Assembly (NCBI GenBank): GCA_910583895.1
Contig: CAJTYJ010000013.1
Location: 1 to 64,000 of the forward strand
Length of the DNA: 64,000 nt
Source: an uncultured Lachnospiraceae bacterium
GTDB lineage: Bacteria > Bacillota > Clostridia > Lachnospirales > Lachnospiraceae
Direction of reading: 5' to 3'
Part shown: positions 9,136 to 17,127 of the stretch, piece after piece
Position numbering within the stretch: the first letter of the stretch is position 1
Layout: each line of letters begins with the position of its first letter
The notes under the pieces: model-generated
Told to the model about the DNA's origin: nothing
Database searches by the model: none
The model's input: only the letters and a program-made list of their open reading frames with translations
Program-made: the position numbers and the translations under genes

Positions 9136-9582
9136 TTATTTACGATTTCCCCAAAGATTACTCTTCTTCATCTCGATATACTCATTGTATGCTCTTTCCA
9201 GAATCTGCTTTTCATTCGGAAATTTCAGCAAATGATACGCCTCGTGAAATTTGTAATATCCGGAGTCCATAAAGTATTCTTCACGCTGTGGTTTGCTGTA
9301 ATAACTGTCGGAGATCATCAGATACCAGTGGACGTCTTTTTCCACCACGTCCTCCGGAACTGTGAAAGTATACTGGCTTTTACCCACATATTTGACAATC
9401 CTGGCATCCACTCCTGTCTCTTCTCTGACTTCTCTCGCCGCCGTCTGCCGGTGTTCTTCGCCCGGTTCCACAGTTCCTTTCGGCAGTACCCAGCCTTCGT
9501 ATTTGTTCTTGTAATTCTTGTACAAAAGCAGAATCTTGCCGCGAAATATTACCACACCGCCACAGCTCGTTGCTTCTATCAC
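9136..9582 (-). CDS. NUDIX hydrolase
   Basis: A 148-residue pyrophosphohydrolase. The complete NUDIX box is seen as GTVEPGEEHRQTAAREVREE followed by TGV (about residues 36-58), with the Glu residues that bind the metal. The substrate cannot be told from sequence; the WVLPKGTVE lead-in resembles Ap4A hydrolase and general nucleotide-sanitising types. The start is a GTG at 9582 behind AGGAGGAATTGCA. It is a single gene with its own terminator. Confidence 0.88.
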   Translation of the reverse strand: MIEATSCGGVVIFRGKILLLYKNYKNKYEGWVLPKGTVEPGEEHRQTAAREVREETGVDARIVKYVGKSQYTFTVPEDVVEKDVHWYLMISDSYYSKPQREEYFMDSGYYKFHEAYHLLKFPNEKQILERAYNEYIEMKKSNLWGNRK

Positions 9583-9664
9583 TGCAATTCCTCCTGTCGA
9601 TTGGTGTGTCTCTTAGACTAGCTATAGTCTATCACCTTTTTTGGCGGTTGGCAAGGCTGAAATC

Positions 9665-11353
9665 TTATCGGCGAATCTGATAGATTCGAAAGCCCCCCAC
9701 CTTGTCCACCTCCGTGCAGGTCACCCCTTCGTACAGTCCGCTCAAATACTCCAATCCCCTCTCAAAACTGCAGATCAGATAAATCTGGTCCTCTTCATAC
9801 AGCGCCTTTGCCACATTGGTGATCCCCCGCTTTTGCAGTTTTTCTTCCCAGGCCGGGCAAAAACTGATCCAGTCTCCCAGGGAAATATAGTTCATCTCAT
9901 ACGGCCTGTCAAGCCAGAGATGGATATTGTAAGAACTCATGGCCATGGAAACCACATCGTTAAAATAAAAGTTTTCCGGGCGGGCAGCACAGTATTCTTT
10001 CAGCGCTTCCACCTTCTGGTTCTCTTTCTGCATGTTCAGATTCTCCTGGCGGACGGTACCAACAGACCAGCAGGCAGACGCAAAAAGAAATACTAGCACC
10101 AGACAGGCGGCCCCTTTCTGAAGCTTCTCTGGAAGCTGCTCCTTATGCAGATGTTCCTTCCACAGAAGGAGAACCGACATCATCAGCATCAGGTTCATGC
10201 AGATTTCCACCCGAAGAGGCACTCTGCCCCGGTAGACCAGATACATCCAGAGGGCAAACTGCGCACCGTATACCCCGCAGGCCCGAAGAACCAAAAACCA
10301 CTCTTTTTTCACCCCATACCAGAGGACCAGCAGACCCAGACCGGCCAGTGCCAGCAGATGGCCGTATCCGTATCCTCCGGTCAGCACATTTTTTACATAG
10401 GTCTTAAAACTGCCCCAGAGCCTTAAGGCCGGATTGCGGGTTGCTTTTACCATCTCCATCCGGTGGTCCAGGTAATTTTTAAAGAATTCCATGTCGATCT
10501 GATCGTCTGCCGTATAATTATAGTAGTAAAGATTCTTGGCACGAACCTTTTCATAGATCCCCACCTGGTTGTACAGCTCTGTGGCGTCCTCATACCGGGG
10601 AAAGGTATAATCTTCATAATCAAAAATCACCGTACAGACGTCGTTGTAGTCATTATACGCTTTCCATCCCTCGCTTTTGTATCCCACAAAGAAGCCCAGA
10701 AGATGCAGGATAAGTGCCCCGGCGGCCACCAGCGGAACGAGAAGATGACCTCTGTCCTGCTCTTTTTCCCGAAAATCTTTCCAGAAGCGGAACACCCAGA
10801 GGACGCCGCAGACCGGAAGGATCATGCAGTACACGGGAAAACGTGCCTCAGCCGTCAGAAAGCACAAAAGGAACAAAATGATCAGTTCCTTTGCCCGAAA
10901 ACACTCCGCGGTCAGGTACCAGAACAACACCGTCACTCCCAGGACAGCTGCCGTCGTCGTGAAGGTCACCTGTGCCGCCGTCCGGATCCCGAGGATCACA
11001 CTGAGCAGAAAAAGCAAAGACAATGTATATATCCGCGCTTTTGGACGCTCCTTCTCCTTTAAAAGCCTCCAGACCATCATTCCGAGGCAGATTCCCTGAA
11101 GTGTGAGAAAACCAAGGGCGTACCAGTCCACATTGGGAATGAGACGGTACAGTCCCGCCACCAGACAGGAATACCAGTATCCGATAAAAATTGTATGAGG
11201 ATCCGGCGTCCCAAGATACTGTCCCGACACCACCTCCATCATGGTTCGGTCATCCACGATGCCGTAGACAAAGGGCGTAAGATTCCATAAAATCACCATA
11301 TAAAGCAAAGGGAACAAAAGTGCCCACAGAAGATTCTTTTTCTTGATACCCAT
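9665..11353 (-). CDS. Polytopic membrane protein, probable GT-C-like glycan enzyme
   Basis: A 562-residue protein with about 11-13 hydrophobic segments. The first extracytoplasmic loop contains GIVDDRTMMEVVSGQYLG; acidic pairs at this place are typical of GT-C glycosyltransferases that use polyprenyl-phosphate sugars. A C-terminal soluble part (about 430-560) is also present. It is divergent from a GT2, FdtB and FdtA set, which supports a role in decorating a surface polymer. I do not recognise a named family, so transferase activity is inference. AAGGAG precedes the ATG. Confidence 0.6.
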   Translation of the reverse strand: MGIKKKNLLWALLFPLLYMVILWNLTPFVYGIVDDRTMMEVVSGQYLGTPDPHTIFIGYWYSCLVAGLYRLIPNVDWYALGFLTLQGICLGMMVWRLLKEKERPKARIYTLSLLFLLSVILGIRTAAQVTFTTTAAVLGVTVLFWYLTAECFRAKELIILFLLCFLTAEARFPVYCMILPVCGVLWVFRFWKDFREKEQDRGHLLVPLVAAGALILHLLGFFVGYKSEGWKAYNDYNDVCTVIFDYEDYTFPRYEDATELYNQVGIYEKVRAKNLYYYNYTADDQIDMEFFKNYLDHRMEMVKATRNPALRLWGSFKTYVKNVLTGGYGYGHLLALAGLGLLVLWYGVKKEWFLVLRACGVYGAQFALWMYLVYRGRVPLRVEICMNLMLMMSVLLLWKEHLHKEQLPEKLQKGAACLVLVFLFASACWSVGTVRQENLNMQKENQKVEALKEYCAARPENFYFNDVVSMAMSSYNIHLWLDRPYEMNYISLGDWISFCPAWEEKLQKRGITNVAKALYEEDQIYLICSFERGLEYLSGLYEGVTCTEVDKVGGFRIYQIRR

Positions 11354-11391
11354 CGGTTTCTCCTTTTTCTTTCAATATGTAAGTAACACGT

Positions 11392-11420
11392 ATTATAGTC
11401 TATAATTCACAATTTGTCAT
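11392..11420 (-). promoter_or_regulatory. Promoter of the polytopic membrane protein
   Basis: Minus strand ATGACA (11415-11420), a 17-base spacer and a perfect TATAAT (11392-11397), about 40 bases above the start codon. It is back to back with the plus-strand promoter below. Confidence 0.5.
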
Positions 11421-11439
11421 CTGTTGATTCTTTTTCCCT

Positions 11440-11468
11440 TTGAAAATAGTTGATTCCGGCCATAATAT
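11440..11468 (+). promoter_or_regulatory. Promoter of the GT2-fdtB-fdtA operon
   Basis: TTGAAA (11440-11445), 17 bases, then TAATAT (11463-11468), 45 bases before the GT2 start codon. The arrangement fits a housekeeping sigma-A promoter. Confidence 0.5.
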
Positions 11469-11513
11469 AGTGTAAACTAAGTAAGAATGTTAAAAAGTAA
11501 AGAAGGAAACGAT

Positions 11514-12464
11514 ATGAGCAAACTGTCAATCGTCGTTCCTGTTTATTACAGCGCAGATACACTGATGCTGCTGTATCAGGATATGAAAGAAAAGATTTTG
11601 GGAAAGCTGGGGGATTACGAAATCGTCTTTGTGGACGACGGATCCGGGGACAATTCCTGGGACATCATGCAGGAAATCAAAGAGATGGACGACCGGGTGG
11701 TCCTGGTCCGGCTGTCCAGAAATTTTGGAGAACATGCAGCGCTTCTGGCGGGACTTTCCTGCTGCAGCGGAGACTGTGCCGTCACCAAACAGGCTGATCT
11801 TCAGGAAGACTCCGAGCTGATTCTGGAATTATACGAGAGCTGGAAAAAAGGCAACAAGGTTGTGCTGGCCGTCCGGGAAGAGCGGGATGACAAGCTGATC
11901 TACAAATGGTTTGCCAACCTGTACTACGTCATCGTGCGCAAGCTGATCATGCCGGACATGCCCAAAGGCGGTTTCGACTGCTATCTTCTGGACCGCAAGG
12001 CCATTGATGTGCTTTTAATGCTGGACGAGCGCAATTCCTCTTTGTCCCTGCAGGTTCTGTGGATGGGTTTTCAGACGGACAAAGTGTATTTTCACCGGAA
12101 GGCCCGGGAGGTGGGCGAATCCCGCTGGACCATGAGCAAGAAAATCAAGCTGATCGTGGATTCCATGATGAGCTTTTCCTACTTTCCGATTCGTTTTATG
12201 ACCGTACTGGGAGGGCTGGTGTCCTTGTTTGCCTTTCTCATGGGCATCTATATTATCACCAGCAAACTGATCGTCGGAGAGCCGGTGCTTGGCTGGACCT
12301 CCCTGATGGCGGTTCTTTTATTTTCCACCGGACTGATCCTCCTGATGCTTGGAGTGCTGGGAGAATACATTTGGAGAGCTTTGGACGCTTCCAGGAACAG
12401 GCCGCCTTATCTGATTGATACCATACAGAGGAATGAAAAAGAAGACAGGAGCATAAACATATGA
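11514..12464 (+). CDS. GT2 glycosyltransferase, polyprenyl-phosphate type (GtrB/DPM1-like)
   Basis: A 316-residue family 2 glycosyltransferase. The N-terminus SIVVPVYYSADTL and DDGSGDNSWD form the nucleotide-sugar fold, and KQADLQED gives the acidic metal motif. Two hydrophobic helices near residues 225-290 anchor it in the membrane, as in GtrB-type enzymes that load a sugar onto undecaprenyl phosphate. I start at ATG 11514, with GAAGGAAAC 5 bases upstream, rather than the upstream ATG at 11487. Its stop overlaps the fdtB start by 4 bases, so the genes are translationally coupled. Confidence 0.88.
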   Translation: MSKLSIVVPVYYSADTLMLLYQDMKEKILGKLGDYEIVFVDDGSGDNSWDIMQEIKEMDDRVVLVRLSRNFGEHAALLAGLSCCSGDCAVTKQADLQEDSELILELYESWKKGNKVVLAVREERDDKLIYKWFANLYYVIVRKLIMPDMPKGGFDCYLLDRKAIDVLLMLDERNSSLSLQVLWMGFQTDKVYFHRKAREVGESRWTMSKKIKLIVDSMMSFSYFPIRFMTVLGGLVSLFAFLMGIYIITSKLIVGEPVLGWTSLMAVLLFSTGLILLMLGVLGEYIWRALDASRNRPPYLIDTIQRNEKEDRSINI

Positions 12465-13555
12465 AGATCATGCCAAACCGGATGGACCGGGGATTCTATC
12501 AGTATCAGCAGGAATTTGAAGAAAAAGCACTGGAAGTGCTGCGCTCCGGCTGGTATGTGCTCGGAAAAGAAGTCTCTGCTTTTGAAAAGGAATTTGCCGC
12601 CTATACAGGCGCGCCTTACTGCATCGGACTTGCAAGCGGACTGGACGCCCTCTGGCTTGCCTTCCGGGTGCTGGGCATAGGCCCAGGCGACGAGGTCATC
12701 GTACAGGCCAACACATACATCGCCAGCGTGATGGGCATCACCATCAACGGTGCTGTTCCCGTCTTCGTGGAACCCGATGCGCACTTTGGCATCGACGTTG
12801 ACCGGATCGAGGAAAAGATCACAGAGCGGACCAAAGCCGTTTTGGTGGTCCATCTGTACGGCATGCCCTGCCATATGGGGCGTATTACAGGCTTGTGCAA
12901 AAAGCACGGACTTTACCTGGTGGAGGACTGTGCCCAGTCCCACGGCGCCTGCTTTGACGGTCAGATGACCGGAACATTCGGGGATGTGGGCTGCTTTTCT
13001 TTCTATCCGTCCAAAAATCTGGGGGCCTTCGGGGACGGCGGCGCTGTGGTCGTAAAAGAAGAAGCCCTGGACAAAGCTTTCCGCATGTACCGCAACTACG
13101 GAAGCGAAAAGCGCTACTACAATAAAGTCGTGGGAGCCAACTCCCGTCTGGATGAACTGCAGGCAGGACTTTTAAGGGTCCGGCTGAAGCATCTGGACGA
13201 GATCACCCAGGAACGCATTGCGATCGCAGACACCTATACCAGCCATCTGAAAAATCCACTGATAAAGCTTCCGGTACTGGCAGAACATACCACAGGTGTA
13301 TGGCATCAGTATGTAATCCGCTGCGAAGAGCGTGACCGGCTTCTGTCCTATCTGGAAGAAAAGGGCATCGGAACCATCATCCACTATCCGATCCCCCCGC
13401 ACCTGTCGGAAGCTTACCAGTCTTTCGGATACCAAAAGGGCGATCTGCCCGTCACGGAACACCTGGCCGATACGGTACTCTCCCTTCCTCTCTACAACGG
13501 GATGACAGAGGAAGAGCTGGACTGCGTCATCCGTGCCGTCAACGAGTTTTGTTAA
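12461..13555 (+). CDS. DegT/DnrJ/EryC1 aminotransferase, FdtB/QdtB type
   Basis: A 364-residue PLP-dependent sugar aminotransferase. The PLP lysine is in FYPSKNLGAFGDGG (about residue 185), with EDCAQSHGA upstream, both typical of sugar 3- or 4-aminotransferases. Because an FdtA-type ketoisomerase follows directly, the likely reaction is amination of dTDP-3-keto-6-deoxyhexose to a dTDP-3-amino sugar (Fuc3N or Qui3N). No rml genes are in the window, so the dTDP-glucose supply must lie elsewhere. The specific product is inference; the fold assignment is firm. Confidence 0.9.
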   Translation: MKIMPNRMDRGFYQYQQEFEEKALEVLRSGWYVLGKEVSAFEKEFAAYTGAPYCIGLASGLDALWLAFRVLGIGPGDEVIVQANTYIASVMGITINGAVPVFVEPDAHFGIDVDRIEEKITERTKAVLVVHLYGMPCHMGRITGLCKKHGLYLVEDCAQSHGACFDGQMTGTFGDVGCFSFYPSKNLGAFGDGGAVVVKEEALDKAFRMYRNYGSEKRYYNKVVGANSRLDELQAGLLRVRLKHLDEITQERIAIADTYTSHLKNPLIKLPVLAEHTTGVWHQYVIRCEERDRLLSYLEEKGIGTIIHYPIPPHLSEAYQSFGYQKGDLPVTEHLADTVLSLPLYNGMTEEELDCVIRAVNEFC

Positions 13556-13573
13556 GAAAAGGGGAATAAGCAA

Positions 13574-13981
13574 GTGTTAAAAGACAGATGTCCGATTCTG
13601 CAGTTTGCCGATCTGGGAGATGAACGGGGGAAACTGGTGGTCATTGAGGGCTCCAGAAATATTCCGTTCGACATCCAGCGGGTCTTCTATATCTATGGTT
13701 CCGACGACACGGTTGTCCGCGGACAGCACGCCAACCGTGAGTCCGAATTCGTACTGATCAATGTGGCCGGCGAGAGCAAGGTCCGCATCACAAACGGAAG
13801 CGAAGAATTGATTGTAGAACTGAACAAACCGATGATGGGAGTCTATATCCCAAAAATGATCTGGAAAGACATGTATGACTTTTCTGCCGATTCCGTGCTT
13901 TTGGTTCTGGCAAGCACCCACTACGACGGGGAAGAATACATCCGGGATTATGACGAATATTTAAAGGAGATGAAGTCTTAG
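13574..13981 (+). CDS. FdtA/QdtA-type sugar 3,4-ketoisomerase (cupin)
   Basis: A 135-residue cupin of the FdtA/WxcM-like family, which isomerises dTDP-4-keto-6-deoxyglucose to the 3-keto form for the FdtB aminotransferase. Conserved features are FDIQRVFYIYG, the histidine motif RGQHANR and IPKMIWKDMYDFS. The GTG start at 13574 follows AAAAGGGG. It is 18 bases after fdtB and ends inside the terminator stem. An N-acetyltransferase that would complete Fuc3NAc or Qui3NAc is not adjacent. Confidence 0.88.
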   Translation: MLKDRCPILQFADLGDERGKLVVIEGSRNIPFDIQRVFYIYGSDDTVVRGQHANRESEFVLINVAGESKVRITNGSEELIVELNKPMMGVYIPKMIWKDMYDFSADSVLLVLASTHYDGEEYIRDYDEYLKEMKS

Positions 13982-13999
13982 GACTCCATCTCCTTTTTT
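13964..13999 (+). terminator. Terminator of the GT2-fdtBA operon
   Basis: The stem GGAGATG-a-AGTC / GACT-c-CATCTCC is followed by UUUUUU. The left arm overlaps the last codons of fdtA. Confidence 0.85.
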
Positions 14000-14041
14000 G
14001 GTAAATTCCATATTCCTCCGGCGATACTGCCCGGACGCCGC

Positions 14042-14154
14042 TTCCTGTGGACTTAAGTGCCGCTGTCTGACCGTCTGTCGGGGTAGGGAGGCGATGCAAT
14101 CGCCGGTCCGGCAGATCAGGCCGGGAGCAATCAGCTGCCTTAAGTCCACAGGAA
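14042..14154. repeat. Large cruciform-like inverted-repeat element
   Basis: Perfect 16-bp arms (TTCCTGTGGACTTAAG at 14042-14057 and its complement at 14139-14154) enclose 81 bases. The interior has its own hairpin, GGCGAT-gca-ATCGCC, and further pairing between CTGTCTGACCG and the GATCAGG side. It lies between convergent genes downstream of a terminator. No convincing reading frame spans it. It may be a mobile palindrome or an RNA fold. Confidence 0.6.
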
Positions 14155-14253
14155 ACGACGCCATGACCAGTTCTTATAGACGAATTGTAGCACGCAGACA
14201 GCAAAAAAGGCAATCCACGCAAAGTAGAATGCCTCTCTACAAAGTAGAATATA

Positions 14254-14345
14254 TGATGTTCACCGGGTACCTGTGAACAGTAACGAATATGTTATGTTCG
14301 CACCATGGCTAATCACTTTGCTGATTCGCCATGGGCCAGTACCAC
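14254..14345. repeat. Dispersed palindromic element, copy 1
   Basis: Three successive hairpins: GTTCAC-cGGGTACc-TGTGAAC, CGAATAT-gtt-ATGTTCG, then CCATGGCTAATCA / TGATTCGCCATGG. The last closely matches 39832-39864 elsewhere in this window, so it belongs to a repeat family. It fills the space between fdtA and the PBP gene. Confidence 0.65.
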
Positions 14346-14350
14346 TCCTT

Positions 14351-15817
14351 CTATTCTATCCCATAATACGCATCAAAAATCTTTTTTGCCACCGGAACCG
14401 CGTATTCGCTGCCAGAACCGGCGCCTTCCACCAGGACGCAGACCGCCAGATCCGGCTTGTCTCCAGTTACATATCCGGTGAACCAGGCATGGCTTTTTTT
14501 CTTATCGCTGCTGTACTCGGCCGTACCGGTCTTCCCATAGGCCGTATAGGGATCGCACAGCAGGGCAGAGGCTGTTCCCTCTGTCACCACCAGCCGCAGG
14601 TATTCCTTTATGGCCTCTGCTTCTGCAGCATCCAGAAGACTTCCGTATTCCGTAACCGGGTATCGTTCCACCACCGTCTGGCCCGTATAGCTCTCTGTCC
14701 GTTCCAGAAAACGGGGAGTCATCAATACCCCGTCATTGGCGATGGCCCCCATGATCATCCCCATATGCATGGGAGTCACCAAAGTATCGCCCTGTCCGAT
14801 GGCGGTCATCATATGCAGCGCCTCCGAATCGGAGGCCTTCAGGGAAAAAGAACTTTTTTTATAGGGAAAAGCAAGGGGAAGTTCCGTGTCAAACAAAAGC
14901 TGTTCCGTCAGATTCCGAAGCCTACGGACATCCATGGAGCGTCCCATCTCCGCAAAAGCACTGTTGCAGGACTTTGCAAAAGCGCCGCTAAGACTCAGTT
15001 CTCCGTGCCGGGTACCATGATAGCAGCTGATGGAGGAATTTCCCACTGCCACTTTCCCGCTGCACTGGAAGGAATAATCTTCTGCCCCGTGGGGATGCTC
15101 TCTTAGATATTCCAAAAGTGTGATCGTCTTAAAGGTGGATCCCGGCGGATACAATCCCTGGAGGGCACGATTTAAAAGCACACTGTCCTCAGAACTGCTC
15201 AGTTCGCCCCACATCGCAGCCACCTCTCCCGGATCATAGTCCGGCTTGGACACCAGGGCTCTGACATTGCCTGTGGAGGACTCCAGCACCACCACTGCCC
15301 CCGTCTGGGTGCCCATGGCATCGTGAGCCGCCGTCTGAAGCTTCACGTCCAGGGTGGTCACCAGGCTGTCCCCGATGTTCTTCTGCTCTTTCAGTTCATT
15401 GATAAACTTTTCTGCAAAATACGCGTTGGAAGTCAGCAGCTGAAAATTCCCAAGCTCCTCAATCCCGGTTCTTCCGTACTCCGAATAACCCAGCACATGA
15501 GAAAACGTGCAGCCAAAGGGATACTCTCTTTTCTCTGTACCGTCCGCTTCCACCTTTGTGCAGGCCAGAAGCTGCCCGTCAGAAGCCAGGATGCTGCCCC
15601 GGATGACCCGGTTCTCAAAAGTTTCCAGTCTGGCATTGTACGGATTGTTGATCGTCTCCCGGCTTTCTGCCACCTGAAACCAGACCAGATAACCGATCAT
15701 CAGTACAAAGAGCCCGGTAAAAATCAGCATAATATTGTTATACTCCCGACTTCCTGCCCTTCGTTCCTGCTTTTTCCTTCTTTTCTTTTTTTCGGTCTTT
15801 TCCCTGATCTTTTTCAT
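14351..15817 (-). CDS. Class B penicillin-binding protein (PbpA/FtsI-like transpeptidase)
   Basis: A 488-residue peptidoglycan D,D-transpeptidase. After a very basic cytosolic tail (KKKRRKKQERR) there is one membrane helix (about residues 28-48) and a short N-terminal domain. The penicillin-binding domain has GSTFK (about 223-227), SCN (about 283) and KTGTAE (about 428). The compact size resembles actinobacterial PbpA rather than ~600-residue FtsI. I start at ATG 15817, with GAGGT upstream. It overlaps the end of the RodA/FtsW gene by 80 bases and forms the usual SEDS-bPBP pair with it. Confidence 0.92.
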   Translation of the reverse strand: MKKIREKTEKKKRRKKQERRAGSREYNNIMLIFTGLFVLMIGYLVWFQVAESRETINNPYNARLETFENRVIRGSILASDGQLLACTKVEADGTEKREYPFGCTFSHVLGYSEYGRTGIEELGNFQLLTSNAYFAEKFINELKEQKNIGDSLVTTLDVKLQTAAHDAMGTQTGAVVVLESSTGNVRALVSKPDYDPGEVAAMWGELSSSEDSVLLNRALQGLYPPGSTFKTITLLEYLREHPHGAEDYSFQCSGKVAVGNSSISCYHGTRHGELSLSGAFAKSCNSAFAEMGRSMDVRRLRNLTEQLLFDTELPLAFPYKKSSFSLKASDSEALHMMTAIGQGDTLVTPMHMGMIMGAIANDGVLMTPRFLERTESYTGQTVVERYPVTEYGSLLDAAEAEAIKEYLRLVVTEGTASALLCDPYTAYGKTGTAEYSSDKKKSHAWFTGYVTGDKPDLAVCVLVEGAGSGSEYAVPVAKKIFDAYYGIE

Positions 15818-17126
15818 TTCCCTGCACCTCATCACTGCGTTTCAAATACATCCCCTGTATGACTGCCCATATGGTAAACATGCTGACCAGAGAACTGCCC
15901 CCATAGCTGATAAACGGAAGCGTCACTCCGGTGGACGGGATAAATTTGATCACCCCGCCGATGGACAAAAAAGCCTGAAAAATAACAAAACTCCCAAGCC
16001 CTGCCGCCACCAGCTTATAATAGCCGTCTCTCAAGCACATGGCAATATTTAAAATCATATAAAAACTGCACATGTATACGAAGATCAGAAAGACCGCAAA
16101 CAAAATCCCGCACTCCTCTGCAATGGCAGCAAAGATAAAATCCTCCTCCACCACCGGAATTTTGTAGGGCATCCCCTGTCCAAGTCCCAGGCCGAACCAG
16201 CCGCCGGTCCCGATGGCAAACAAAGACTGGGTGATCTGATATCCCTCTTTTTCGATCACGGAAAAGGGGTCACTCCAGGCCAGCACCCGGGTCTGTACAT
16301 GAGAAAACAACTTCCAGGCCAGATATGCAGCACCAATCCCCGACAGCAGGCCCGCCAGAAAATAAACAGGCTGCCTGGTGGCAATATAGAGCATGACCAG
16401 ATAGGTCACAAAAAATATCAGGGCGCCGCCTAAATCCCGGGAAAGAACCAGTACCAGCACATGGGCCGCAGCGGCGGCGGTGGCTATGACCACCTGTTTT
16501 AGATCCTGGCTCTTGTAGAGCATGCCTGCCACAAAAAAGACAAACAGTATCTTCACAAACTCCGAGGGCTGAAAGGTAATCCCATGGACTGTAATGGCCA
16601 GTTTTGCTCCAAAGCTCAATTTTCCGGCAATCAGGACGGCCAGAAGAAGTCCGAACCCCACAGCCCCGTACCACCAGGAAAGTTTCCGAAGCTTTCCTGC
16701 TGACTTGCGGATCAGCCAGGGGATCAGAAACGTCAGTCCGGCTGCCAGTACGGCAAGTTCAAACTGCCTGGTTGCTCTGTCAAAGGAGAGTCTGGCAAGC
16801 ATCAGAAAACCCACGCCCAAAAGCAGAAGCAGGTTGTGATTCAAAAGCCGGTCTGCCTTTGGATAAAGCAGATGCTGCAGAATCAAAAACCCTGTAAAAA
16901 ACACAAGCTGGGCGCCGCAGAAAGCAGCTGTCTTCTCATTTCCCGTATTCAGATATAAGATGAGATTGCCCGTCAGGAGCATGCCAAACAGGAAAAAATT
17001 CTGCTGCCAGAGAGCCGCTCGTTTTTCCTCTTCTGGTTTTCTCACCAGCGAGAATCCCACCACCGTATAGAGTGCCAGAAACAAAACCATGGCATATTTG
17101 GATAATTCGGTAATTACATTGACCAT
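15738..17126 (-). CDS. SEDS-family peptidoglycan polymerase (FtsW/RodA/SpoVE)
   Basis: A 462-residue polytopic protein with about ten membrane helices and a Lys/Glu-rich cytosolic tail. SEDS landmarks include the FQPSEFVKI segment and SYGGSSLVSMF near the C-terminus. It polymerises glycan strands from lipid II with the partner class B PBP just downstream. I start at ATG 17126, directly after the U32 stop codon; an upstream frame to 17168 would overlap that gene. Whether it serves elongation, division or spore cortex cannot be decided here. Confidence 0.92.
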   Translation of the reverse strand: MVNVITELSKYAMVLFLALYTVVGFSLVRKPEEEKRAALWQQNFFLFGMLLTGNLILYLNTGNEKTAAFCGAQLVFFTGFLILQHLLYPKADRLLNHNLLLLLGVGFLMLARLSFDRATRQFELAVLAAGLTFLIPWLIRKSAGKLRKLSWWYGAVGFGLLLAVLIAGKLSFGAKLAITVHGITFQPSEFVKILFVFFVAGMLYKSQDLKQVVIATAAAAAHVLVLVLSRDLGGALIFFVTYLVMLYIATRQPVYFLAGLLSGIGAAYLAWKLFSHVQTRVLAWSDPFSVIEKEGYQITQSLFAIGTGGWFGLGLGQGMPYKIPVVEEDFIFAAIAEECGILFAVFLIFVYMCSFYMILNIAMCLRDGYYKLVAAGLGSFVIFQAFLSIGGVIKFIPSTGVTLPFISYGGSSLVSMFTIWAVIQGMYLKRSDEVQGNEKDQGKDRKKEKKEKAGTKGRKSGV

Positions 17127-17127
17127 A

